From Nocardia takedensis NBRC 100417 (GTDB taxonomy: Bacteria; Actinomycetota; Actinomycetes; Mycobacteriales; Mycobacteriaceae), in NCBI RefSeq assembly GCF_000308695.1, contig NZ_BAGG01000251.1:1-33079 (forward strand): 33,079 nt of DNA. The letters are read 5' to 3'. Positions 1-6,780 of the stretch are shown piece after piece; within the stretch, counting starts at the first letter, position 1; each line of letters opens with the position of its first letter. Both the position numbers and the translations under genes were made by a program. The notes beneath the pieces were generated by a model. That model saw only the letters and a list, made by a program, of their open reading frames with translations, had not been told where the DNA came from and ran no database searches.

Positions 1-61
1 CGCGATCCGTGATTCCCTCGCCCAGAACGACGACACCGTCGCCCTGAGCTACCGTCGCTGA
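1..61 (+). CDS. C-terminal tail of an unidentified protein (partial)
   Basis: An open frame runs from the window edge and ends with TGA at 59-61. It encodes only about 19 residues, reading AIRDSLAQNDDTVALSYRR, with normal high-GC codon usage. Too little is visible to name a family. It lies 10 bases before the start of the PucR-type gene on the same strand, so the two may be co-transcribed. It could alternatively be the frameshifted upstream part of that regulator, because the regulator is shorter than many PucR proteins. The bases before the window would decide this. Confidence 0.4.
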   Translation, partial: AIRDSLAQNDDTVALSYRR

Positions 62-71
62 ATCCCCGACC

Positions 72-932
72 ATGCACACCCGACCGGGAATTGTCGGCGG
101 CTTCGTCCTGGCGGAGCCGCACACCGACCTGGACGACCACCTCGCCGCGGCGAAGACCCGCGACACCGAACTCGCCGCACCCTGCGGATGCGCGGCCAAC
201 CGGGGGTTCACCATCGGCACCGCCGAGTCCTACGCCGTCCTGGCCCTGGCGATCCGCCCGCGCGTCGAGATCCCCGACGAGATCGCCGATCTCGACGCCG
301 CCCACCGCGACATGCGACGGGTCGAGGCGGTGTTCGCCGACCGTTTCGGGGCCTGCGCGCAGTCGCGCCTGGGCGTGCGGGGCGGCACGGTGGTCACCCC
401 CGCGGCGGCGGGCAGCGGGTTCGACGGACTGGTCGCGGATCTGGCCGCCGATCCGCACGTGGAGGTCACCACGACCGTCGTGTTCGCCGATTCCACCCAG
501 ATCGCGCAGAGCGTCGACCGCGCCCACGAACTGCTCGACGTCGCCCTGCGGTTACGGCTGCGGCCCGGCCTCTACGGATTCGACGACCTGGCCCTGGAAT
601 ACCAGCTCACCCGCCCCGGGCCCGGACGCGACCACCTCGAGGCCAAACTCGCCCCCCTGGGCGAACACGAGGAACTGTGGACCACACTGGCCTGCTACAT
701 GGCCAACGACTACAAGAGGCGTTGCACCGCAAGGGCTTTGAACGTGCACCCGAACACCGTCGACAACCGCCTCAAACGGATCGCCAAACTCACCGGCCTC
801 GACCCCATGCAGCCCGAGGGCGCGTGGTGTCTGCGCTCGGCCCTGGTGATCCGCGCCTACCGCGACGGCGCGGTCCCGCCGCCGCCGTTGGCGCGCTCCG
901 GCCACCCGATGAACACCGCCGTCGCCTCCTGA
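72..932 (+). CDS. PucR/CdaR-type transcriptional regulator with C-terminal helix-turn-helix
   Basis: A 286-aa probable DNA-binding regulator. The C-terminal third (about residues 205-265) has the PucR-type helix-turn-helix signature: a short helix with LACYMAND, then TARALNVHPNTVDNRLKRI and LTGLDP, typical of the HTH_30 family. Residues 55-170 resemble the poorly conserved GGDEF-like middle domain of this family (DLDAAHRDMRRVEAVFADRFG). No N-terminal PucR sensor domain is present, and many relatives are about 100 residues longer. ATG at 72 is the first possible start, because an in-frame stop lies at 45-47. No convincing ribosome binding site precedes it, so translational coupling to the preceding gene is possible. 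The ligand and target genes cannot be told from the sequence. Confidence 0.75.
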   Translation: MHTRPGIVGGFVLAEPHTDLDDHLAAAKTRDTELAAPCGCAANRGFTIGTAESYAVLALAIRPRVEIPDEIADLDAAHRDMRRVEAVFADRFGACAQSRLGVRGGTVVTPAAAGSGFDGLVADLAADPHVEVTTTVVFADSTQIAQSVDRAHELLDVALRLRLRPGLYGFDDLALEYQLTRPGPGRDHLEAKLAPLGEHEELWTTLACYMANDYKRRCTARALNVHPNTVDNRLKRIAKLTGLDPMQPEGAWCLRSALVIRAYRDGAVPPPPLARSGHPMNTAVAS

Positions 933-1017
933 GCGGACGCGTCGCGGACAATCGCCGTATGCGAACGCGAGGCTCCCACAGACGCGATCCCGCCGGCTTC
1001 GACCGTCACCCGGCGGC

Positions 1018-1896
1018 ATGAGCGTTCCCCGTGGCGTCGATCCCGCGCCGCCCTACGCGATCGCGCCCGGGTCACCGCAGGAACGCGCCCTGCGGCATGT
1101 CGCGGGGCTGTCCGAGGGCGGACCGCTCGACCCGGACGCGCGGCCCACGATGAACTTCCACCCCGACCGGTACGCGGCGGGCGTACCGATCCTGGAACGG
1201 ATGGCCGCCGACGGCGTCTACCGCTCCCAGTTCGTCACCGGCACCGGCAACGGCGGACTCACCGCCCGCCCCGGCGGAGATCGCTGGCGCTGGGAGAGCG
1301 GGATGTTCGCCGGCGCCTACGACACGGCACCACACGACGAACGGCCCGTCTACGCGGCGCTGCACCACCGCCGCCAGAACATCGGCAGCGCGCCGCGCTT
1401 CGGCTCCGCGCACTTCCGGCTCACCGCCGCCACCCTCGCGCGCGCCACCTTCTGCTACCCCGACAGTTCCACCGACCCCACCGCTTTCGGGGTCGCGCAC
1501 CGCTTCGCGCTGTTCGAGATGTCCGTCGCCGACGCCTTCGACCACCTCGACGACTACGTCGAAGCCCACATCCACGGACCGGTCCTGCTCGACCGCGACG
1601 TCGAAGCCCTCGTGCTGGACCCGTGCTACCGCGAAACTCCCGTGGCCGCGGCGGCCGCCCGATTGCCGTGCCCCGTGGAATGGCACGGCGGATTCCGGCT
1701 CACCGTCGACCGACTGCGCCTGCACCCCGAATTCCGCGGACCGCGCATCGTGGCGATCGGCGCGGAGATCGCCGTCGACGGCTTCCTCGATCCGGCGATC
1801 ATCGGAGCCGCCGTGCGGACGGGGAACTACGACCCGCAGGATCTCAAGAAGGTGTGGCACCACCTGGCCCGGTTCGGCGCGCCGGATCGAACCTGA
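1018..1896 (+). CDS. DUF3626 family protein
   Basis: A 292-aa soluble protein matching the DUF3626 family as I remember it. The conserved blocks appear in order: MNFHPDR (about 45-51), YRSQFVTGTGNGGLTA (about 68-83), a WESGMF block, ERPVYAALH, APRFGSAHFRLT, RATFCYPDSS, then YVEAHIHGPVLLDRDVEALV and a DPCYRETPV motif near residues 180-210. The function is unknown. The pattern of an early Arg/His block, a central Gly/Ser block and a late Glu-containing strand is reminiscent of ADP-ribosyltransferase-like folds, but that is only my inference. ATG at 1018 was chosen as the first in-frame start; there is no strong ribosome binding site. The stop codon abuts the stop of the convergent membrane-protein gene directly: the six bases TGATCA hold both stops, leaving no spacer for a separate terminator. 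Confidence 0.7.
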   Translation: MSVPRGVDPAPPYAIAPGSPQERALRHVAGLSEGGPLDPDARPTMNFHPDRYAAGVPILERMAADGVYRSQFVTGTGNGGLTARPGGDRWRWESGMFAGAYDTAPHDERPVYAALHHRRQNIGSAPRFGSAHFRLTAATLARATFCYPDSSTDPTAFGVAHRFALFEMSVADAFDHLDDYVEAHIHGPVLLDRDVEALVLDPCYRETPVAAAAARLPCPVEWHGGFRLTVDRLRLHPEFRGPRIVAIGAEIAVDGFLDPAIIGAAVRTGNYDPQDLKKVWHHLARFGAPDRT

Positions 1897-2601
1897 TCAG
1901 GATGCGGTCGACTCCGTCGGCGTCCGCCCGCGACGCCATCCGCGCAGGCTCCGGTGCGCGGCGAACGCGCCGACCGTCGCGGTGACGCACCACACCGCGA
2001 CGGCGGAGTAGGCCAGCGGAGCCGACAGGTCGCCGATGGACGCGCCGAGCGCGGTGTAGACGAAGGCGCGCGGCGCCGATCCGATGAACGATCCCACCGC
2101 CATCTGCCACAGCGGCACGCCGAACGCGCCGAAGACGTAGGAGGCGGGCGCGTCGGGGATGCCGGGAACGAAACGCTGGCCGACCACCGCCCAGAGCCCG
2201 CGCCGCCGGACCTGCTCGTCGACGCGGTCGGCCCGGTCGGGACCGAGCAGCGCGCGGGCGCTGGACCGTCCGGCCCGGCGACCGAGGAAGGCCGAGACGG
2301 TGGCGGTGCCGACCGTCGCGCCCAGGGTGACGAAGGTCCCCACCAGCGGCCCGAACAGCAACCCGCTGCCCGCGGCCAGGATCGGCCCCGGCACCAGCGC
2401 TGCCCCCAGCAGGGCCGAGGCGAGCACATACACCAGCGGCGCGGCGGGGCCGGTGGCCGCGATCATGTCGCGCACGGCCTCGATGTCGATGATCCGCTCG
2501 ACCGCGACGAGATAGAACATCGTCAGCAGGAAGGCGGCGAACACTCCCAGCCGGACGATATGTCGCCGCCTGCTCTCGGGGGTGTATTCCGCATCGGACA
2601 T
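1897..2601 (-). CDS. TVP38/TMEM64 (DedA/SNARE-associated) family membrane protein
   Basis: A 234-aa integral membrane protein of the TVP38/TMEM64 (VTT domain) family. It has about five hydrophobic segments: a first helix with FAAFLLTMFYLVAVERI near residues 20-36, then PLVYVLASALLGAALVPGP, a glycine-rich FGPLVGTFVTLGATVGTA block, the family hallmark region QRFVPGIPDAPASYVFGAFG, and a C-terminal helix. Members act in the membrane as lipid scramblases or ion-coupled transporters of small molecules; the substrate here is unknown. ATG at 2601 was preferred over an upstream start because residues before MSDAEYTPESRRRH are Arg/Gly-rich and unlike the family. The gene is convergent with the DUF3626 gene with abutting stop codons, and its start faces the 435-base gap before the tiny peptide genes. 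Confidence 0.85.
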   Translation of the reverse strand: MSDAEYTPESRRRHIVRLGVFAAFLLTMFYLVAVERIIDIEAVRDMIAATGPAAPLVYVLASALLGAALVPGPILAAGSGLLFGPLVGTFVTLGATVGTATVSAFLGRRAGRSSARALLGPDRADRVDEQVRRRGLWAVVGQRFVPGIPDAPASYVFGAFGVPLWQMAVGSFIGSAPRAFVYTALGASIGDLSAPLAYSAVAVWCVTATVGAFAAHRSLRGWRRGRTPTESTAS

Positions 2602-3036
2602 GGTGCCCCGAATTCTGCCGTACCCGACCTCGGGCCCGCGTCGGCAGTGCGGTTCACCGATCCGCGGCCCACCGCGGTCGTGCGATCGCCCATTCACCTC
2701 GTGTGGGTATCCGACCAGGTCACGGCACTACCGTGCGGACGACACGCGTGAGTGGGCGGCGGCGCGCGGGCGGTGGCGTTTGGGTTCGGATCAGCCTGGG
2801 TACTAAACCGTGTTTCGGTCCGATTCGGCCCCGAAATTCCCCCGGACACCTTCACGGAAAATAGCCATCCGCCGCGACGCCCGTGCCGAATACGGGGTGA
2901 TCGTGCCTCTCCGGCAGGGAAATCCGATCCGCGTCGCGCCCATCGCGCCACCGTCGGATCCCGGCGAACGGGGCCGATCGACTCAGGCCCGGGCACTCGT
3001 CCGGGCGCGACATCCGAGGAAAGAGAGCGAATAACA
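2602..3036. other. 435-base intergenic region upstream of tiny peptide genes
   Basis: No convincing gene is visible here. Open frames across this stretch have Arg/Pro-rich translations typical of noncoding high-GC DNA. It separates the divergent TVP38 gene from the tiny peptide genes and must hold the promoters for both. It contains a SigF-like motif at 2775-2799 and a patch of lower GC at about 2797-2880. If that motif is the promoter, the first peptide gene has a 5' leader of roughly 230 bases, long enough for leader-based regulation, though I could not recognise a known riboswitch. Confidence 0.5.
2775..2799 (+). promoter_or_regulatory. SigF-like promoter motif upstream of tiny peptide genes
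   Basis: The bases read GTTT, 16 spacer bases, then GGGTA followed by C. This fits the mycobacterial SigF-type consensus (GTTT, 15-17 bases, GGGTA). Transcription would begin near 2808 and run toward the peptide genes at 3037 and 3233. This is a motif match only; one such match is expected by chance at modest frequency in GC-rich DNA. Confidence 0.4.
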
Positions 3037-3132
3037 ATGGGTGGTCTGCTCAGTGGTCTGGTCGGTGTGGTCGGCAACGTCGTGACGGGCCTGGCCAACG
3101 TGATCGGCAGCCTCGGCGGTCTGGTCTTCTGA
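3037..3132 (+). CDS. Tiny hydrophobic amphipathic peptide, 31 aa (tandem peptide 1)
   Basis: A 31-residue open frame with ATG at 3037 preceded by a purine-rich GAGGAAAGAGAG ribosome binding site. It starts MGGLLSGLVG and ends GSLGGLVF. It has no charged residue. Hydrophobic pairs recur every three to four residues (4-5, 8-9, 11-12, 15-16, 19-20, 22-23, 26, 29-30), with Gly/Ser/Asn/Thr between them, so an alpha helix would carry one hydrophobic and one small polar face. There is no signal peptide and no cleavage site. It shares the LLS start and the V-G-x-V pattern with the 23-aa peptide 100 bases downstream, suggesting paralogy. Possible roles are a membrane-active or channel-forming peptide like Corynebacterium PorA/PorH, a modulin-like surfactant, or a toxin. 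Function is not known. Confidence 0.65.
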   Translation: MGGLLSGLVGVVGNVVTGLANVIGSLGGLVF

Positions 3133-3148
3133 CCGAGCGCTCCGGTGC

Positions 3149-3184
3149 GGAGGCTCGCGAGCCCGCGCGGCTCGCGAGCTCTCC
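3149..3184 (+). terminator. Long hairpin between the two tiny peptide genes
   Basis: An 11-bp perfect stem pairs 3153-3163 (GCTCGCGAGCC) with 3169-3179 around a five-base CGCGC loop. The stem extends by GGAG (3149-3152) pairing with CTCC (3181-3184) across a single bulged T. Each arm also contains the palindrome GCTCGCGAGC. No T-tract follows. It could be an attenuating terminator or an RNA processing or stability element that sets unequal amounts of the two peptides. The downstream ribosome binding site at about 3221-3226 lies outside it. Confidence 0.5.
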
Positions 3185-3232
3185 ACCGAGGGAAATGTTG
3201 TCGCACAACCGTTTCGGTCGAGAGGAACGTCC

Positions 3233-3304
3233 ATGCTGTTGAGCGTTCTCGGTCAACTCGTCGGCACGGTGCTCGATCTGGTGATCGGACTCGTGCTGTC
3301 CTAG
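3233..3304 (+). CDS. Tiny hydrophobic amphipathic peptide, 23 aa (tandem peptide 2)
   Basis: A 23-residue open frame with ATG at 3233 behind a GAGAGGAAC ribosome binding site about six bases away, ending TAG at 3302-3304. It begins MLLSVLGQLVGTVL. Hydrophobic pairs fall at 2-3, 5-6, 9-10, 13-14, 16-18 and 20-22, and the only charge is Asp15. As in the upstream peptide, a helix would be amphipathic with a Gly/Gln/Thr/Asp face. There is no signal peptide. It sits 100 bases after peptide 1 and 74 bases before the cutinase-family gene on the same strand, so the three may form one unit. It is too short for standard gene callers. Function is unknown; the candidate roles are those given for peptide 1. 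Confidence 0.6.
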   Translation: MLLSVLGQLVGTVLDLVIGLVLS

Positions 3305-3378
3305 CGAACCCTCCGATTCCCGGCCGCCGGGTGGTCCCGGCCCGCGTCACCCCGTGAACCGCGCACCCGGAGGTCAGG

Positions 3379-5178
3379 ATGATTCGTGCCCGTCGGTCGC
3401 TGACACTCGTCGCGACCGTGACGGTCGCCGTCGCGCCGCTCGGGTTTCCCGCGAGCGCCGCCGCCGAGGAACATTCCTGCCCCGGCCTGTACGTGCTCGG
3501 CGTGCAGGGGACCGGCCAGTCCTCGCCGGATTCGCCCGCCACCGAGGACACCGGCCTGCTGGCCACCGTGCTCGGCCCGCTCGTCGAGCAAGCGGACGGT
3601 TCGATCGCCCGCGCCTACGTCCCGTACGCCGCGAGCTTCGGCGGCGCGTTCCCCGGCGCCACCGAGCCCTACTCGGATTCGGCCGAAGAAGGATTGGTCC
3701 GCCTGCGCGAGATGGCCGCCGCGGTACTGGACCGCTGCCCGGCCACCCAACTCGGGTTGATCGGCTATTCGCAAGGGGCGCACGTGGTCTCGATGTTCGC
3801 CAGTGAGGTCGGCCACGGCTCGCCCGCGGTGCCCGCCGACCGGGTCGCGGCCGTCGCGCTGCTCGCCGACCCCACCCGCGCGCCCGGCGCGCCCCTGTTC
3901 CCCGGCCTGCCCGGCCGCGACCATCCCGACCCCGCCCCCGGCACCACCGGCGCCGAACTCGGCGCGATCCCCGGCTTCGCCTCGCGCGCGCTGCCCGGCG
4001 GCGGCATCGGACCGCTGCGCGACATCGCCGCCGACTTCGGCGCGCTGACCGGTCGCGTCGCCTCCCTGTGCCTGCCCGGCGATCTCGCCTGCGACGCACC
4101 CGCCGACGCGCCGCTGCTGCACATGATCGTCACCATCCTCGGCCAAGCCGAACTGATGCCCTCCGACCCGATCGGCGTGCTGAACTCGATCTCGGAGAAC
4201 CTCACCGCCACCTTGGCCCGCACCGCCGCCGCCATCGTCAACCAGGACCTGCGCGGCTACTCCCTCGGCACGCTGTCGCTGACCCCGCAGAAGCCGCTCA
4301 GCGTCCGGCTCGCCGAAGCCGCCGATCCGCGCGTCGACGCGGAAGCCGAAGCGCGCCAGGCGATCCTGAAACTCGGCACCAGCACGCTGAACACGCTGCT
4401 CGCCATCATCGGCGTCGCACTGAAGCCCGAAGAAGTGGCCGCGGTCGCCGCCGCCCCGACGGCCCTCGACGGCCTCGACCGCGCCGCCACCGCGCTGCTG
4501 GCCGGCATCCGCAGGCCGCTGCCCCGCCGCACCGTGTTCAACCTGGTCGCCACCACCTTCGACGCGCTCGGCCGACTCGGCGCCGACAACGCCGAACTGC
4601 TCGACCCCGCCCTGTGGTCGCGCTACGCCGACACCGTGCGCAGACACGGCGACTATCCGACCGCCGGCTACACCGCCGACGGCCGACCGGCGACCGGTCT
4701 GGTGTTGAGCTGGTTCGACGCCGTAGCCACCGATCTCGCCGTCCACCGCATCCCGCCCGCACCGTCGGCCACTGCCGTGCCGTCCAGCCCTGGGGAAACG
4801 CTCGGCTCTGTCGTGCCGTCCGGTCGTGCCGCACCGCTGAGTTCCGCCGGTCCGTCAGGATCCGACCTGGCTCACGGTTCCGCCGAAGCGCCCGGTTCCG
4901 CCGAACAACCCGGCGCGGAGGCCGAGACCGCGCCGGCGCTGTCGGGAGGCGATGCGCTGGACCGGGAGTCGGTATCGGTGCGGACCGATCTGGTCGTCAC
5001 GGAGAATCCGGCGCGCGAGGAGGAACCCCGGTCCCCGCACGGATCGGGCGGTCTGGCGGCCTATCTCACCGGACTCGGCATCCTCGCGAGCCTGACCACC
5101 TGTTCGGTGGCGGCTCCGTGGCTGGCCCGGCGTCGGTGGTACCGCAACACCGTGCTCGCCCGCTATCGCGACGGTTAG
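3379..5178 (+). CDS. Cutinase-family serine hydrolase with C-terminal membrane anchor
   Basis: A 599-aa exported alpha/beta hydrolase of the cutinase family, which cleaves ester bonds in polyesters or lipids. ATG at 3379 follows a CGGAGGTCAGG ribosome binding site. Residues 1-29 form a signal peptide (Arg-rich start, hydrophobic core, cleavage near ASA-AAE). The cutinase domain spans about 30-255: Cys34 and Cys120 probably form the usual disulfide, GYSQGA carries the nucleophile Ser131, and the C-LPGD-LAC-D loop supplies Asp235, with His248 in PLLHM. Residues 255-460 are an Ala-rich helical extension without a recognised domain. Residues about 470-555 are a Ser/Pro/Gly/Glu linker with repeated GSAE/PSG units. 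A hydrophobic segment near 556-578 followed by RRRWYR is a C-terminal transmembrane anchor. Most cutinases are about 220 aa, so this is a long, surface-tethered form. The natural substrate is not known; mycomembrane lipids are possible. Confidence 0.85.
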   Translation: MIRARRSLTLVATVTVAVAPLGFPASAAAEEHSCPGLYVLGVQGTGQSSPDSPATEDTGLLATVLGPLVEQADGSIARAYVPYAASFGGAFPGATEPYSDSAEEGLVRLREMAAAVLDRCPATQLGLIGYSQGAHVVSMFASEVGHGSPAVPADRVAAVALLADPTRAPGAPLFPGLPGRDHPDPAPGTTGAELGAIPGFASRALPGGGIGPLRDIAADFGALTGRVASLCLPGDLACDAPADAPLLHMIVTILGQAELMPSDPIGVLNSISENLTATLARTAAAIVNQDLRGYSLGTLSLTPQKPLSVRLAEAADPRVDAEAEARQAILKLGTSTLNTLLAIIGVALKPEEVAAVAAAPTALDGLDRAATALLAGIRRPLPRRTVFNLVATTFDALGRLGADNAELLDPALWSRYADTVRRHGDYPTAGYTADGRPATGLVLSWFDAVATDLAVHRIPPAPSATAVPSSPGETLGSVVPSGRAAPLSSAGPSGSDLAHGSAEAPGSAEQPGAEAETAPALSGGDALDRESVSVRTDLVVTENPAREEEPRSPHGSGGLAAYLTGLGILASLTTCSVAAPWLARRRWYRNTVLARYRDG

Positions 5179-5252
5179 CCGAGTCGTATCGCGCCGGGAC
5201 GCAACGGGTGCCGTAGTCTCGAGCGGCCCCCGTACCCGTTCGAGGAGGTCAG

Positions 5253-6770
5253 GTGTCTTCCGGTCGTCGCATCCGTCGTTGGCTCACCGCGAGCCTGGCC
5301 GTCGCGCTGGCGATGGCCGCCTGTGTCAGCGCGGCCTCCGCCGCCGAGGACCAGCGGCCCAATGTCGTGCTCATCCTCGCCGACGACCTGGACTCGGTCA
5401 CCACGCCCGTGTGGACGGCGATGCCGCGCACCGCGGCGCTGCTGCGCGACCGCGGGATGGAGTTCACCGACAGTTTCGCGCCGATGCCGATCTGCTGCGC
5501 GGCCCGATCCTCGCTGCTGACCGGACAGTACGGGCACAACACCGGGGTACTCACCAACGGCGGCGAGGTCGGCGGGTTCGAGGCGTTCCGCCGCAACGGC
5601 AACGAATCCCACACCATCGCGACCGCGCTGCACGACGCCGGCTACCGCACGGGCATGGCGGGTAAATACCTCAACGGTCTCGAGGAGGACCCGGCCCACA
5701 TCCCGCCGGGCTGGGACGACTGGAACGCGGGCGTGAACAACTTCCTCTACGCGGGCTACAACTACACCCTCAACGAGAACGGCCGCTTCGTGAAATACGG
5801 GACGGAGCCGAAGGATTACCAGACCGACGTGGTCGCCGAGAAGTCGCGCCGGTTCATCGAGTCGGCCGCCGCCGCGGAGCAGCCGTTCTTCTGGTACGCC
5901 GCCTCCACGGCCCCGCACTTCCCGATGCCGCCCGCGCCCCGGCACATCGCCGACAGCCCGCCCACCGCCTCGCCCCGTTCGCCGAACTATCAGGAGGCCG
6001 ACGTCTCCGACAAGCCGACCTGGTTGGTGGACACCCAGGTGGAGCGCGCGGCCACGATCACGGCCACCAACGACGCCGACTACACCTTCCGGCTCGGCGC
6101 GCTCAAAGCCTTGGACGAGATGGTGGCGGGCATCGTCGACACCCTCGCGCGCACCGGCGAACTCGACAACACCTACCTGATCTTCACCTCCGACAACGGC
6201 TACAGCCTCGGCGCGCACCGCCTCACCCAGAAGATGGCCCCGTACGAGGAGTCGCTGCGGGTGCCGCTGGTGGTGGCCGGGCCCGGGATCGCACCGGGCC
6301 GCACCGACGCGATGGCGTTGACCGTCGATCTGGCCCCGACCATCTTCGACTGGACCGGGGTCACCGCGCCCGCCGTCCAGGACGGTCGGTCGCTGGCGGG
6401 ACCGCTGCGCGGCGACACCGGTTCCTGGCGCACCGATTTCGGCGCGGAGTACGGGGGAGCGGGCGCGCTAGGCCGCGACGGGATCGCCGAGGAACAGATC
6501 CCCGGCACCGAGACCCAGGCCATCTACGTCTTCGACATCCCGTCCTGGAGCGCGGTGCGCACCCGCGACTACCTCTACGTGCGCTGGTACGAACGCGAAC
6601 GTCCGTTGGCCGAGCGCGAATACGAGCTCTACGACCTGCGCGCCGACCCCTATCAGCTGGGCAATCTGCTGGCCGCGCCGAACGGTCGCGCCGATCACGC
6701 CGCCACGCTCGCGGCGCTCGACGCGCGGCTCGAGGAGTTCACCGCGTGCGGTGGCGCGACCTGCGGCTGA
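5253..6770 (+). CDS. Secreted sulfatase (formylglycine-dependent arylsulfatase family)
   Basis: A 505-aa sulfate ester hydrolase. GTG at 5253 follows a GAGGAGG ribosome binding site. Residues 1-30 are an export signal; cleavage near ASA-AED is likely, although MAAC at 21-24 could act as a weak lipobox. The metal-binding start NVVLILADDLDS (Asp44, Asp45) is followed by the sulfatase signature ICCAARSSLLTGQYGHNTGV, where Cys81 should be converted to formylglycine. The core is C-x-A-x-R rather than C-x-P-x-R, a known functional variant. GKYLNG, APHFP and TSDNGYSLGAHR supply further catalytic Lys, His and Asp residues. It follows the cutinase-family gene by 74 bases, so both may serve surface or extracellular ester breakdown. 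The true substrate is unknown; a choline-sulfatase or glycan sulfatase role cannot be separated by eye. Confidence 0.9.
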   Translation: MSSGRRIRRWLTASLAVALAMAACVSAASAAEDQRPNVVLILADDLDSVTTPVWTAMPRTAALLRDRGMEFTDSFAPMPICCAARSSLLTGQYGHNTGVLTNGGEVGGFEAFRRNGNESHTIATALHDAGYRTGMAGKYLNGLEEDPAHIPPGWDDWNAGVNNFLYAGYNYTLNENGRFVKYGTEPKDYQTDVVAEKSRRFIESAAAAEQPFFWYAASTAPHFPMPPAPRHIADSPPTASPRSPNYQEADVSDKPTWLVDTQVERAATITATNDADYTFRLGALKALDEMVAGIVDTLARTGELDNTYLIFTSDNGYSLGAHRLTQKMAPYEESLRVPLVVAGPGIAPGRTDAMALTVDLAPTIFDWTGVTAPAVQDGRSLAGPLRGDTGSWRTDFGAEYGGAGALGRDGIAEEQIPGTETQAIYVFDIPSWSAVRTRDYLYVRWYERERPLAEREYELYDLRADPYQLGNLLAAPNGRADHAATLAALDARLEEFTACGGATCG

Positions 6771-6780
6771 GACCGTCGGC

